From the NCBI GenBank assembly GCA_019639075.1, contig JAHBSO010000018.1, positions 1 through 34,625 of the forward strand: a DNA stretch of 34,625 nt. The letters run 5' to 3'. Positions 25,552-34,623 of the stretch are shown piece by piece. The first letter of the stretch is position 1. Every line of letters starts with the position of its first letter. The translations under genes and the position numbers were made by a program. The notes under the pieces are model-generated. The model was not told the origin of the DNA. It saw nothing but the letters and a program-made list of their open reading frames with translations, and did no database searches. The stretch comes from Actinomycetota bacterium (lineage in GTDB: Bacteria; Actinomycetota; Acidimicrobiia; Acidimicrobiales; Iamiaceae).

Positions 25552-26952
25552 ATGACCCATGCCGATCCCGGCTCGTTCCGGGATCCGCTCTCCCGGGTCT
25601 ACCTCGACGACGACCAGGTCCTGCGGGGTCTGAGCCCGAAGGGGCTGGCCGACTACGAGCAGGCCGCGGCCGCCCCGTTCTTCACGGAGCTGCAGGCCGA
25701 GGGCCTCCTCGTCCGCACCGAGCTCCTCCCCGCTGGTTCGCACCCGCTGCACGACACCTGGGCCGGCGTGCTGCGCCACGAGCGACTCCCGGTCGTCACC
25801 TACCCCTACGAGTGGACCTTCGAGATGCTGCGCGACGCCGCGCTCGTCCAGCTCGAGGTCACCCGGCGGGCCGTGCACGCCGGCCTGTCGAGCAAGGACG
25901 CCACGTCGTTCAACGTCACCTTCCGGGGCAATCGGCCCACGTTCCTCGACATCGGATCGTTCGAGCCGATCCCCCGCGGCGAGCCGTGGTCGGGGTACGG
26001 CCAGTTCTGCCGCATGTTCCTGAACCCGCTCGTGATCCAGGCCGCGACCGACGTGCACCTGCAGCCGCTCGTGCGGGGATCGCTCGACGGCATCAGCGCC
26101 GCCGACACCGCGGCGCTCGTGCCCCTGCGCAAGCGACTGCGCCGCGGACTCGCCGTGCACGTCGGCCTCCAGGCCCGTGCCGAACGGCGCTACGCGGATC
26201 GCGAGGGCGACATCCGACAGGACATGGGCCGCGCCGGGTTCAACCCGAAGATCGTGCTGGCCCAGCTCGACAACCTCGAGAAGTCGGTACGGGCGCTGCG
26301 CTGGCGGGCGCAGCGCTCGGAGTGGTCCGACTACTCCGACCGGGCCCACTACGGCGACGACGACCTCGCGACGAAGGAGCGGGTCGTGGCCGACGCCGTG
26401 GCCGCGCTGCCGGAGCCGTTCGTGGTCGACCTCGGCGCCAACGACGGCCGGTTCTCGCTGCTCGCGGTGGAGCACGGCGCCCGCCTGGTGCTGGCCCCCG
26501 ACGTCGACCACCTGGTGGCCGACCGCCTGTACCGGCACCTCCGCTCGACCGGCGAGGAGCGGATCCTGCCGCTCGTGGTGAACCTGGCCGACCCGGCGGG
26601 CCCGATGGGGTGGCGGTCGATGGAGCGGCGGTCGTTCCGCGATCGCGTCCGCCCCGACCTGGTGCTCTGCCTCGCGGTCGTGCACCACCTGGCGCTCACC
26701 AACACGGTGCCGCTGGAGGAGATCGTCGACTTCCTCGCCGACTTCGACGCGCCGGTCGTCGTCGAGTTCCCCCACCGCGACGACGTCATGGTCGAGCGGT
26801 TGCTCTCCCGGAAGCGGGCCGGGCTCTTCGACCACTACGACCTCGGCCCGTGGGAGCGGGCGCTCGAAGGTCGGTTCACCGTCGACGAGACCGTCCGGCT
26901 GCCCTCGGGGACCCGCACCCTCTACCGCTGCCGGCCTCGCACGACGACATGA
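25552..26952 (+). CDS. Class I SAM-dependent methyltransferase, NoeA-like
   Basis: The 466-residue product has a long N-terminal domain (1-250) containing SSKDATSFNVTFRGNRPTFLDIGSFE, then a Rossmann methyltransferase domain with motif I VVDLGANDGR at residues 291-300, an acidic motif II around APDVDH and a motif IV-like LCLAVVHHL. This two-part layout resembles proteins annotated as nodulation protein NoeA, which methylate a sugar in rhizobial Nod factors. In a non-rhizobial genome the target is more likely an envelope glycan or lipid; the substrate is unknown. ATG 25552 starts two bases after the small membrane gene; the stop overlaps the next ATG (ATGA). Confidence 0.8.
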   Translation: MTHADPGSFRDPLSRVYLDDDQVLRGLSPKGLADYEQAAAAPFFTELQAEGLLVRTELLPAGSHPLHDTWAGVLRHERLPVVTYPYEWTFEMLRDAALVQLEVTRRAVHAGLSSKDATSFNVTFRGNRPTFLDIGSFEPIPRGEPWSGYGQFCRMFLNPLVIQAATDVHLQPLVRGSLDGISAADTAALVPLRKRLRRGLAVHVGLQARAERRYADREGDIRQDMGRAGFNPKIVLAQLDNLEKSVRALRWRAQRSEWSDYSDRAHYGDDDLATKERVVADAVAALPEPFVVDLGANDGRFSLLAVEHGARLVLAPDVDHLVADRLYRHLRSTGEERILPLVVNLADPAGPMGWRSMERRSFRDRVRPDLVLCLAVVHHLALTNTVPLEEIVDFLADFDAPVVVEFPHRDDVMVERLLSRKRAGLFDHYDLGPWERALEGRFTVDETVRLPSGTRTLYRCRPRTTT

Positions 26953-29015
26953 CCGACGGCCCGCCCGGCGGCACCGGCGCTCCGCCCGATCGGGCCGACG
27001 GCAACGGTGCTGCCCAGCGGTCGGGACGAGCGATCGCAAAGCGCGAGCTGGGCGCGTTCCTCGAACTGCTGGCGGTGACGGGCCTGGCCTTCGCCCAACC
27101 GCTCTTCGCGGTGTTCGGCGACGCCCCCGACCAGTTCGTGTTCCGCGGCGCGACCGCCGAGGACATCCGCTGGTTCGCGGCGATCGTCCTCCTCGCCCCG
27201 CCGCTCGCGTGCTGGGTCGTCGAGGTCGTGGTCGGGCTCGTGTCGACGGCGGCCCGGCGGTGGCTCCACCTCGCGTTCCTCTGGGCCGCGGCGACGGCGT
27301 TCTTCGTCCAGGCCCTGCGCGGCCCGCTCGACGGCTGGCCGCTGATCATCGTCGCCGCGCTCGTCGGGGCGGGGCTCGTCGCCGCCGTCGACCGGTTCGA
27401 CGCCGCTCGGCTCTGGCTGCGCTTCGTCGCGATCGCGCCGCCCGTGCTCGCCGCCCTGTTCGTCCTCACGTCATCGACCGCAGCGCTGCTCGATCCGGGC
27501 GAGGCCCGGGCCTACGGGCGACCGGCCGACCCCGTGCCGGTGGTGATGGTCGTCTTCGACGAGCTGAGCCTGGGATCGCTGGTCGACAGCGACGGGCAGA
27601 TCGACGCCGCGCTGTACCCGAACTTCGCCCGCCTGGCCGCCGGCTCCCACTGGTTCCGCAACACCACCACGATGAGCAACTCGACCTCCCAGGCGGTGCC
27701 GGCGATCCTCACCGCCACCACCGCGCCGCGCAACAGCCTCCCCACCGTCGCCGACTTCCCGGACAACCTGTTCACGCTGCTGGGGTCGTCGATGCGCCTC
27801 GACGTGCTGGAGTCGATCACCCGGCTCTGCCCGGAGTCCCTGTGCGAGGTCGTTCCCGGGACGTCGAACGGCCTGACGGCGGTGCTCGACGATGCGGTCG
27901 ACGTGATGCAGCACCGCCTCTCCCCCCACCAGCGCGAGCTGGACCCGGTGGCCGGCGTCGCCGACATCGACGTGAAGGCCGCCGACCAGATGGGCAGCGA
28001 ACGCCGACCGGCCCGGTTCGACACGTTCATCGACGGGTTGTCGTCCTCGGACGACGCCCTTCACTTCCTGCACGTCGTCCTCCCCCACCAACCGTTCGTG
28101 CAGTACCCCGACGGGACCCGCTACCGCCGCGACGACCCCCCGCTCGACATGACCTGGGCGAACCAGACGCTCGCCGACCTCGGACGCCAACGCCACCTCC
28201 TCCAGACCGCGTCGGCCGACCGGCTGCTGGGCGAGGCCCTCGATGCGCTCGATGCCGCCGGCACCTACGACGACTCCCTCGTCGTGGTGGTCGCCGACCA
28301 CGGCCTCACCTTCGACGTCGGCCAGGAGATCCGGATGCTCGCGCCGGGCATCGCGCCGACCGACCGGAGCATCGCGGACCTGGCCTGGGTGCCGTTCTTC
28401 GTGAAGGAGCCCGGCCAACAGGGCGGTGAGGTGAGCGACGCGGACGTGACGACCTACGACGTGCTGCCGACCATCGCGGACGTGCTCGACGTCGACATCC
28501 CGTGGGACCACCTCGGCCGATCGGCGTTCGACGAGCGCACCGACGGCCGGACGAGGACGATGCACGTGACCGTGCAGGACGAGATCTTCACCCTGGGGCC
28601 GACCGTCGACGTCGCGGACGCCGATCGGGACCTGCTGTTCGAGCATGGCCTCGACCGGTTCTTCCCTGCCGTCGACGACCCGCTGCGATGGTGGAAGCGC
28701 GGCCCGTACCGCGACCTCGTCGGCACCGAGGTGGCCGCGTCGACGGGCCTCGAGCCGTTGACGGTGGACCTCGCGCCATCGTCGGATCCCGACGACGTCG
28801 ACCCGTCCACCGACGAGGTGCCGGGCCTGGTGATCGGGTCGGTCCCGGACGCGGACCCCGGTGACGCCGTCGCCGTGGCCGTGGACGGGACGATCTGGGC
28901 GACCACCGAGGTGTGGGACTCGGGTGGGGGTCCGTCGGTCGCCGCCGTGGTGCCGTTCGACGCGTTCGTCGCCGGGACGAACGAGGTGCAGGTGCTGAGC
29001 ATCGAGGGACCATGA
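26949..29015 (+). CDS. Membrane-bound sulfatase/alkaline-phosphatase-superfamily enzyme, copy 1
   Basis: The 688-residue product has four or five helices in residues 39-176 and an extracytoplasmic alkaline-phosphatase-superfamily domain. Metal-site residues are visible: Asp204-Glu205 (VVFDELS), a Ser/Thr-rich nucleophile loop NTTTMSNSTSQA (238-249), His380 (LPHQPF) and Asp450-His451 (VADHG). A Cys pair at 294 and 299 may form a disulfide. The layout recalls LTA-synthase and phosphoethanolamine-transferase-like enzymes that move phosphate-containing groups onto envelope lipids or sugars, but hydrolysis of sulfate or phosphate esters is equally possible. The last 130 residues form an extra domain with repeated Asp/Val motifs. 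It overlaps both neighbours by ATGA and is a tandem paralogue of the next gene. Confidence 0.82.
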   Translation: MTDGPPGGTGAPPDRADGNGAAQRSGRAIAKRELGAFLELLAVTGLAFAQPLFAVFGDAPDQFVFRGATAEDIRWFAAIVLLAPPLACWVVEVVVGLVSTAARRWLHLAFLWAAATAFFVQALRGPLDGWPLIIVAALVGAGLVAAVDRFDAARLWLRFVAIAPPVLAALFVLTSSTAALLDPGEARAYGRPADPVPVVMVVFDELSLGSLVDSDGQIDAALYPNFARLAAGSHWFRNTTTMSNSTSQAVPAILTATTAPRNSLPTVADFPDNLFTLLGSSMRLDVLESITRLCPESLCEVVPGTSNGLTAVLDDAVDVMQHRLSPHQRELDPVAGVADIDVKAADQMGSERRPARFDTFIDGLSSSDDALHFLHVVLPHQPFVQYPDGTRYRRDDPPLDMTWANQTLADLGRQRHLLQTASADRLLGEALDALDAAGTYDDSLVVVVADHGLTFDVGQEIRMLAPGIAPTDRSIADLAWVPFFVKEPGQQGGEVSDADVTTYDVLPTIADVLDVDIPWDHLGRSAFDERTDGRTRTMHVTVQDEIFTLGPTVDVADADRDLLFEHGLDRFFPAVDDPLRWWKRGPYRDLVGTEVAASTGLEPLTVDLAPSSDPDDVDPSTDEVPGLVIGSVPDADPGDAVAVAVDGTIWATTEVWDSGGGPSVAAVVPFDAFVAGTNEVQVLSIEGP

Positions 29016-31057
29016 CCGAACCCACCACCGCCGATGTCGTCGAGCCGGCGCCGTCCGAACCCGCCGGCCCACGCTGGACCGCGCTGCTGCGCCGGGAGGG
29101 GGCGACGTACCTCGAACTGCTGGCGGTCACCGGGCTCGCGTTCGCCCAACCGCTGTTCGCCGTGTTCGGCGACGCGCCCGACCAGTTCGTGTACCGGGGT
29201 GCGACCGGCGCCGACATCAGGCTCTTCGCCCTCGTCGTGCTCCTCGCCGCGCCGACGTCGGCGTGGATCGCCGAGGTCGTCGTCGGCCTGGTGTCGACGA
29301 CCGCACGACGGGCGCTGCACCTCCTGGTGATCTGGGGCTGCGTCGCCGCGTTCCTCGTGCAGGTCCTGCGCGGACCGTTGGACGGGTGGCTCCTGATCGG
29401 GGCGGCCGTCGTGCTCGGCGCCGGCGCCGCGTACGGGTACGACCACATCGGTCCACTCCGCCTCTGGATCCGGTTCCTCGGCATCGCGCCGCCCGTGTTC
29501 GCCGCACTGTTCCTCCTCACCTCGGCCACCGGGCAGCTCCTCACCGACACCGGAGCGCGCGCCGAGGCCCGACCGGCGCACCCTGCGCCGGTGGTGATGA
29601 TCATCTTCGACGAGCTCGCGCTGGACTCGCTCATGGACAGCGACGGCACGATCGACGCCGAGCTGTACCCGAACTTCGCCCGCCTGGCCGCCGGCTCCCA
29701 CTGGTTCCGAAACACCACCACGGTGAGCAACTCGACGTGGCAGGCGGTCCCGGCGATCCTCAGCTCGAAGCCGCTCCCCGAGACCGGGACCCCCACCGGG
29801 CAGACCTACCCGGACAACCTGTTCACGCTCCTCGGCCAGACCATGCCCCTCGACGTCAGCGAATCGGTCACCCGGCTCTGCCCGGAGTCGCTCTGCAAGG
29901 TCAAGACCCGGCCCTCCGGGGGCTTCCCGGCGATCATGAAGGACGCGGCCCGGGTGATGCGGTACCGGCTCCGTCCCCACCAGCCGCCGTACAACCCGGT
30001 CACCGGCATCGCCGACGCCGCCCACGACGAGTGGGAGGTGGGGAGCCCGGCCAGCTTCGACCCGTTCCTCGACGGCCTGGCCACCACCGGCGACATGGTG
30101 CACTTCGTGCACATCATCCTCCCGCACCAGCCGTTCGTGCAGTACCCCGACGGGCGCAACTACACCGATCCGACCGAGGAGCTGTCGACCACCTGGCCCG
30201 ACCAGACCCTCGCCGACCTCGGACGCCAACGTCACCTCCTCCAGACCGCGTCCGCCGACCGGCTGCTGGGGATGACCCTCGACGCCCTCGAGGCCGCCGG
30301 CACCTACGACGAGTCGCTGATCACCGTCGTCGCCGACCACGGGATCACCTTCGACGCCGGCCAGGACCTCCGCCTCCTGGTCGACGAGGTGGTCCCGTCC
30401 GAGCGGGGCATCACCGAGCTGGCCTGGGTGCCGTTCTTCCTGAAGGAGCCCGGCCAGACCGGGCCGACGGTCAACGACGCCGACGTGTCGGTCTACGACG
30501 TGCTGCCGACCATGGCCGACGTCCTCGGGGTCGAGCTGAAGTGGGAGGTGGCGGGACGCTCCGCCTTCGACGCGCCGGCCTCGTCACCGTCGGACGACAA
30601 GGGCTTCTACCGAACGACGAACGGCACCATCTTCGAGCGCGGCCCCGAGGTGTCGGTCACCGAGGAGGTGGGCCACCGGATCCTCCGGGAGAACGCGATC
30701 GACCGCTTCCTCCCGGCCGTCGGCGACCCGCAGCGGTGGTGGAAGCGCGGCCCCCACCGCGACCTGGTCGGCACCGACGTCGCCGACCACGACGAGCTCG
30801 CACCGCTCTCCCTCGAGCTCGACCCGGTGTCGGACGCCGACGACGTGCAGCCCGACGGCGGGCTGGTGCCCGGGATCGTGCTCGGATCGGTGCCCGACGC
30901 GGACGTCGGCGATCAGGTCGCCGTCGCGGTGAACGGCACCATCCGCGCCACGACCGAGGTGTGGGACATCGGCGACGGCCCGCAGGTGGCGGCACTCGTC
31001 GCCTACGAGTCGTTCGTCGAGGGCGCCAACGAGATCGAGGTCTACGTGATCCCCTGA
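29012..31057 (+). CDS. Membrane-bound sulfatase/alkaline-phosphatase-superfamily enzyme, copy 2
   Basis: The 681-residue product has the same plan as the preceding gene: helices in residues about 33-170, Asp200-Glu201 (IIFDELA), nucleophile loop NTTTVSNSTWQA, His372 (LPHQPF), Asp442-His443 (VADHG) and Cys290/Cys295. Identity is very uneven: blocks such as YPNFARLAAGSHWFRNTTT are nearly unchanged, while the region after residue 300 and the C-terminal domain have drifted. Both copies keep the metal and nucleophile residues, so both are probably active, perhaps on different acceptors. ATG 29012 overlaps the previous stop. A UUCG hairpin sits on its stop codon. Confidence 0.82.
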   Translation: MTEPTTADVVEPAPSEPAGPRWTALLRREGATYLELLAVTGLAFAQPLFAVFGDAPDQFVYRGATGADIRLFALVVLLAAPTSAWIAEVVVGLVSTTARRALHLLVIWGCVAAFLVQVLRGPLDGWLLIGAAVVLGAGAAYGYDHIGPLRLWIRFLGIAPPVFAALFLLTSATGQLLTDTGARAEARPAHPAPVVMIIFDELALDSLMDSDGTIDAELYPNFARLAAGSHWFRNTTTVSNSTWQAVPAILSSKPLPETGTPTGQTYPDNLFTLLGQTMPLDVSESVTRLCPESLCKVKTRPSGGFPAIMKDAARVMRYRLRPHQPPYNPVTGIADAAHDEWEVGSPASFDPFLDGLATTGDMVHFVHIILPHQPFVQYPDGRNYTDPTEELSTTWPDQTLADLGRQRHLLQTASADRLLGMTLDALEAAGTYDESLITVVADHGITFDAGQDLRLLVDEVVPSERGITELAWVPFFLKEPGQTGPTVNDADVSVYDVLPTMADVLGVELKWEVAGRSAFDAPASSPSDDKGFYRTTNGTIFERGPEVSVTEEVGHRILRENAIDRFLPAVGDPQRWWKRGPHRDLVGTDVADHDELAPLSLELDPVSDADDVQPDGGLVPGIVLGSVPDADVGDQVAVAVNGTIRATTEVWDIGDGPQVAALVAYESFVEGANEIEVYVIP

Positions 31058-31071
31058 CGGGTTCGCCCGTC
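31056..31071. terminator. UUCG-loop hairpin between convergent genes, possible bidirectional terminator
   Basis: GACGGG-TTCG-CCCGTC is a perfect six-pair stem with a stable tetraloop. It overlaps the stop of the rightward gene and lies 4 bases beyond the stop of the leftward acyltransferase gene. There is no T-run in either direction, so function as a terminator is plausible rather than certain. Confidence 0.45.
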
Positions 31072-31074
31072 CGA

Positions 31075-32967
31075 TCAGCGGTCGGCCATCGCCGCCTCGA
31101 CCCTCGGCACCAGGAGGTCGTGCCAGATCTCGGCCGCGGCCTCCCCGATCGGATGGGCGCCGTCGCTGCGCATGCGCTCGTCGAGGACGTCGTCGGGGCA
31201 CACGAGGTCCCGGTACGGCACGACCTCGACCCCCGGCACGTCGGCCAGCTCGTCGGCCAGCACGTCGTTCACCACCGCGATCCGGGCCGGGTCGGCCTCC
31301 TCCCCCGCCGACCGGGCCTCCGCCCAGCGGAAGCACGGCACGTCCAACCACAGGATCGGCGCATCGGTCCCGGACCGCACCACCGCCACCGCGCGACGCA
31401 CCGCGGCCCGGTACCGCCGTTCCCAGTCGGTCGACCCGACGACCACCCGTTCACCGGCCACGTCGAGGTCGAAGAGCTGACGCAGCCCGAGGGTCACGAC
31501 GACCACGTCGGGATCACCGGCCAGATCGCCGTCACCGCTGAGGCCGGCGGTCCAGTCGGCCGGCCACGACGGGCAGTCGATCGACGCCTCGTCGATCCGG
31601 TCCCCCGCGTAGATCCTGTCGCCGATGATGTCGCACCGTGCTCGGGCCACGCTCTCGACCCGGAAGGGGAGGTCGTCGGGCGCCTCCGACGTCAGCGCCC
31701 AGGCGACCGAGTCGCCCAGCACCAGCACCCGTTCGGCCGCGTCGGTGCGCCCGGCGACGACATCGACCGCCCGGTCCTCGGCCAGCATCGAGCCGTCACC
31801 CGATGACGGCAGGGCCAGCAGGAGGGCGGCCACGACCGCCACCGAACCGGTCAACGCCAGCCCGTCGAACCGGAACCGGACCCGTCCCCGGTGGATCGGG
31901 TCCTCGACGTAGCGGTGCGTCGCCTCGGCCAGCACGATGGTCAGGCCGAGGCGCAGCCACGTGAGCTGCCACGCCGGCAGGTCGACCCGCGGCGGTGCCA
32001 GGAGGACGATCACCGGCCAGTGCCACAGGTACGCGACGTAGGACACCCGGCCGAGGTGCCGGGTGGTGCGGTTGCCGAACACCCAGGCCAACGGACCCCG
32101 TTCGGCCCGGACGGCGCCGAACACGAGCGCGGCGCAGGCCAGACCGATCGCGAGGAACCCGAAGCGGGTGTAGACCGCGGGATCGTCGTCGGACAGCGTC
32201 ACGATCATCACCGCGAGCGCCGCGGCACCGACCGTGCCCACGACCGACGCGACCCGCCGGCCACCGTCGGTGTCCCACCGACCGGGCCACAGGACCACGG
32301 CGAGCAACGCCCCCACGAGCAGTCCCTGCGCCCGGGTGTCGGTGCCGTAGTAGGCCCGGGACAGGTCGGCACCGCCGAGGACCAGGTGGCGCATCCACCA
32401 CGCCGACGCCAGAGCCCCGCCCCCGAGGATCACCGAGGCGACGACACGTCCCCGGCGACCGGCCCGCAGGAGCGGCGCGAGCGCGAGGAACAGCACCGGC
32501 CAGAGGACGTAGAACTGCTCCTCGATCGCCAGGGACCACGTGTGGCGGAGCGGCGACACCTGGAACGACGAGAAGTACGACTGATCCGACCAGATGAAGT
32601 GCCAGTTGGCGACGTAGAAGAGGCTGGCCAGACCGTCGCCCCGCAGCCCGGGGAACTGGTCGCTCCACCCGGCGGCGATCACCACGACGGCCACGGCGGC
32701 GAGGACGACCAGGAGCGACGGGGCGAGCCGCCGGACCCGACGCCGGTAGAAGGCGACGAGCGACGTGCGCCCGGTGTCGGTCCGCTCCTTCACGAGCAGG
32801 GTGGTGATGAGGAACCCCGACAGCACGAAGAACAGATCCATCGCCACCCATCCGCCGCGGACGCCGACGACGCCACCGAGGTGGAAGCAGACGACGACGG
32901 CCATGAGGACGCCGCGCACCCCGTCGAGCAGCGGGCGGTGGGTGAGTGCGGTCGGTCGGTCGGTCAC
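31075..32967 (-). CDS. OafA/YrhL-type O-acyltransferase with C-terminal SGNH domain
   Basis: The 630-residue product has two parts. Residues 1-385 are an acyltransferase-3 membrane domain with about ten helices: RPLLDGVRG and His29 (VCFHLGG), FFVLSGFLI (46-54) and HTWSLAIEEQFY (142-153). Residues about 410-630 are an SGNH esterase-like domain outside the membrane, with GDS (Ser420) and the DGAHP pair (Asp602, His605). Such enzymes pass acetyl or other acyl groups across the membrane onto peptidoglycan, O-antigen or other glycans. GTG 32967 overlaps the stop of the GT-C-like gene (GTGA), so the two form an operon. The acceptor is unknown. Confidence 0.9.
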   Translation of the reverse strand: MTDRPTALTHRPLLDGVRGVLMAVVVCFHLGGVVGVRGGWVAMDLFFVLSGFLITTLLVKERTDTGRTSLVAFYRRRVRRLAPSLLVVLAAVAVVVIAAGWSDQFPGLRGDGLASLFYVANWHFIWSDQSYFSSFQVSPLRHTWSLAIEEQFYVLWPVLFLALAPLLRAGRRGRVVASVILGGGALASAWWMRHLVLGGADLSRAYYGTDTRAQGLLVGALLAVVLWPGRWDTDGGRRVASVVGTVGAAALAVMIVTLSDDDPAVYTRFGFLAIGLACAALVFGAVRAERGPLAWVFGNRTTRHLGRVSYVAYLWHWPVIVLLAPPRVDLPAWQLTWLRLGLTIVLAEATHRYVEDPIHRGRVRFRFDGLALTGSVAVVAALLLALPSSGDGSMLAEDRAVDVVAGRTDAAERVLVLGDSVAWALTSEAPDDLPFRVESVARARCDIIGDRIYAGDRIDEASIDCPSWPADWTAGLSGDGDLAGDPDVVVVTLGLRQLFDLDVAGERVVVGSTDWERRYRAAVRRAVAVVRSGTDAPILWLDVPCFRWAEARSAGEEADPARIAVVNDVLADELADVPGVEVVPYRDLVCPDDVLDERMRSDGAHPIGEAAAEIWHDLLVPRVEAAMADR

Positions 32968-34436
32968 CGGCGGGCGGCCCCCCACCGCCACGCACCGCCC
33001 AGCGCCACGCCGAGCACCAGCGGATCGATGATCGCCCGGAACCGGCCGTTCTCCCCGAACTCGAACAGCGTGCCGCCGCCGACGACGAGCACCACGAGCG
33101 CGGCCACCACCAACCACATGGCCTCCCCCGCCGGGTCGGCCACCGCTCGACGGTCCCCGACGATGCGGACCAGCGCCACGATGCTGCGGACCAGGACGGC
33201 CACCGCGCACACGACGAGGCTCCAGGACAGGTCGTAGGGGAGCGAGGTCAGTCCGATCAGCGGCAGGTTCCAGTCGGCCATGTCGACGCGGTGGTGGGTG
33301 GTGAGCTGCCACCGGTCGGCGAACGCGTCCATCCACGTCCGCTCGGGCCGGACGTGACCCGAGAAGGACGCCACGTCGTCGGACAGACCGACCCGCGCGA
33401 CCGAGAACGACGTCGGCAGGATCTCGGCCCGCGCCTCGACGTAGCGACCGGGGGACCGCCGCACGAGCTGCCAGGCATCGTCCTCGGCCTCGGCGTACAC
33501 CGGGATGAAGCAGGCGTTGTTGAGGTTGACGCCGCCCGTGTCGAGTCGGGTGACCTCCGACAGCGACCGGTGTCGTCGGTCGGGTCGGCACGGTCCGGCC
33601 TCGTAGGCCCCGAGGTCCTGCCACGGCTGCACCAGCGCGTTCGGACCCACCGCCCCTTCGGCGACCGCGGCCTCGACGTCGGCCCGATCCATGGGCGCCG
33701 TGACGCCGCGCTGGAGGTTGAAGCCGAACCAGCTGCTCGACGACGTCGTGTCGAACAGGACCTGGGAACGCACGGTCCAACCACCGACCAGGACGACCGG
33801 CACGAGGACGGCCACGATCGTCGCCCGCCTCGACGCGCTCGCGAGCCATGCGCCGAGGAGGACGACCGCCAGCACGACGACGGGGTGCACCAGGCTCCGG
33901 GTCAAGGTCGCCGCGGTGAGGGCACAGGACGCCGTGATCAGCCATCGCCCCCCACCACCCTGGAGGAGGCGCTGGAGGGACCAGCAAGCGGCGACGAGCA
34001 TGAGTGCGACGGGGATCTCGTAGCTGTGCCAGACGACGGTCCGCAGCAGGTCCGGCTCGGAGATCACGAGCGAGGCGATCAGCCCGGAAACGACCGATGG
34101 GACCCGCCACCGCGTCAGCAGGTCCCAGATCAGGAGGCCGATGGCCAGCAACGCAGCCAGGTAGAGCACGTAGAGCGTCCCGATCGGCGGGAACGGCGAC
34201 CAGGCCAGCACCGACCCGACCGCGAGGTTGTAGAGCGGCGGCTGGACGTGGAGGTACCAGGTCGTGCCGACCGGGTCGCGGGCGAGGAGGGTCGTGTCCT
34301 GGAGCTGCCAGGTGCGCCCGAGCATCGGCGTGGTGAGGACGGCGCCGTTGCGGAGCAGCGACCACACCACCGCGATGAAGGTGGCGACCACGATCCCGGC
34401 GCCGAGGACCCGCGCCGATGGCAGATGCCGGTGCAC
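32964..34436 (-). CDS. Polytopic membrane protein, GT-C glycosyltransferase-like
   Basis: The 490-residue product has an N-terminal helix (11-28), a loop containing HVQPPLYNL (63-71), a run of about eight helices, a large extracytoplasmic part (about 230-385) and three C-terminal helices, with GENGRFRAIIDPL before the last. The QPPLY segment and the layout are those of GT-C transferases that use polyprenyl-phosphate sugars (ArnT/PMT type), so sugar transfer to an envelope acceptor is the likely role. I cannot name the sugar, and the catalytic acidic residue is not certain. GTG 34436 follows a -10-like TAACAT by 6 bases. It is coupled to the acyltransferase gene. Confidence 0.75.
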   Translation of the reverse strand: MHRHLPSARVLGAGIVVATFIAVVWSLLRNGAVLTTPMLGRTWQLQDTTLLARDPVGTTWYLHVQPPLYNLAVGSVLAWSPFPPIGTLYVLYLAALLAIGLLIWDLLTRWRVPSVVSGLIASLVISEPDLLRTVVWHSYEIPVALMLVAACWSLQRLLQGGGGRWLITASCALTAATLTRSLVHPVVVLAVVLLGAWLASASRRATIVAVLVPVVLVGGWTVRSQVLFDTTSSSSWFGFNLQRGVTAPMDRADVEAAVAEGAVGPNALVQPWQDLGAYEAGPCRPDRRHRSLSEVTRLDTGGVNLNNACFIPVYAEAEDDAWQLVRRSPGRYVEARAEILPTSFSVARVGLSDDVASFSGHVRPERTWMDAFADRWQLTTHHRVDMADWNLPLIGLTSLPYDLSWSLVVCAVAVLVRSIVALVRIVGDRRAVADPAGEAMWLVVAALVVLVVGGGTLFEFGENGRFRAIIDPLVLGVALGGAWRWGAARR

Positions 34437-34442
34437 GGCCCG

Positions 34443-34448
34443 ATGTTA
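34443..34448 (-). promoter_or_regulatory. Probable -10 element (TAACAT) of a leaderless promoter
   Basis: TAACAT on the minus strand lies 6 bases before the GTG at 34436, with no Shine-Dalgarno sequence. No good -35 is visible. It lies in the 25-base gap after the stop of the gene at the right edge. Confidence 0.4.
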
Positions 34449-34461
34449 CGGACCGTCGTCG

Positions 34462-34623
34462 CTACGAACCGTCGGCCGGTGCGTCGTCGACGACGGTGGT
34501 GACCGTGGCGGGGCGGGTGTCGATCTCGGCCGCCGTCCTCGACGCCGACACCACCGGCTGCGGGTAGAAGCCGAGGAAGAGGGTCACGAGCACCGACGCA
34601 CCGATGGCGATTCGCGCTCCGAC
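34462..34623 (-). CDS. C-terminal fragment of a membrane protein, NuoM-like terminus (5' end outside window)
   Basis: The minus-strand frame enters from the right edge and ends at TAG (34462-34464), giving 53 residues: one hydrophobic helix, the motif LFLGFYPQPVV, then a polar Thr/Asp/Ala-rich tail. Antiporter-like NuoM proteins end in just this way, and the NuoM in this window ends LGVYPQLIF. A second NuoM-like subunit is therefore the best guess, but with so little sequence another membrane protein is possible. It is on the same strand as the GT-C-like gene, 25 bases upstream of it. Confidence 0.5.
   Translation of the reverse strand, partial: VGARIAIGASVLVTLFLGFYPQPVVSASRTAAEIDTRPATVTTVVDDAPADGS

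Noticed and set aside
26949..31057. The two sulfatase genes as an assembly duplication
   Set aside because: They differ along most of their length in sequence and slightly in size, so they are true paralogues.
31638..32995. Alternative frames across the acyltransferase gene
   Set aside because: Arginine/proline-rich shadows without start context; the acyltransferase frame carries all the family motifs.
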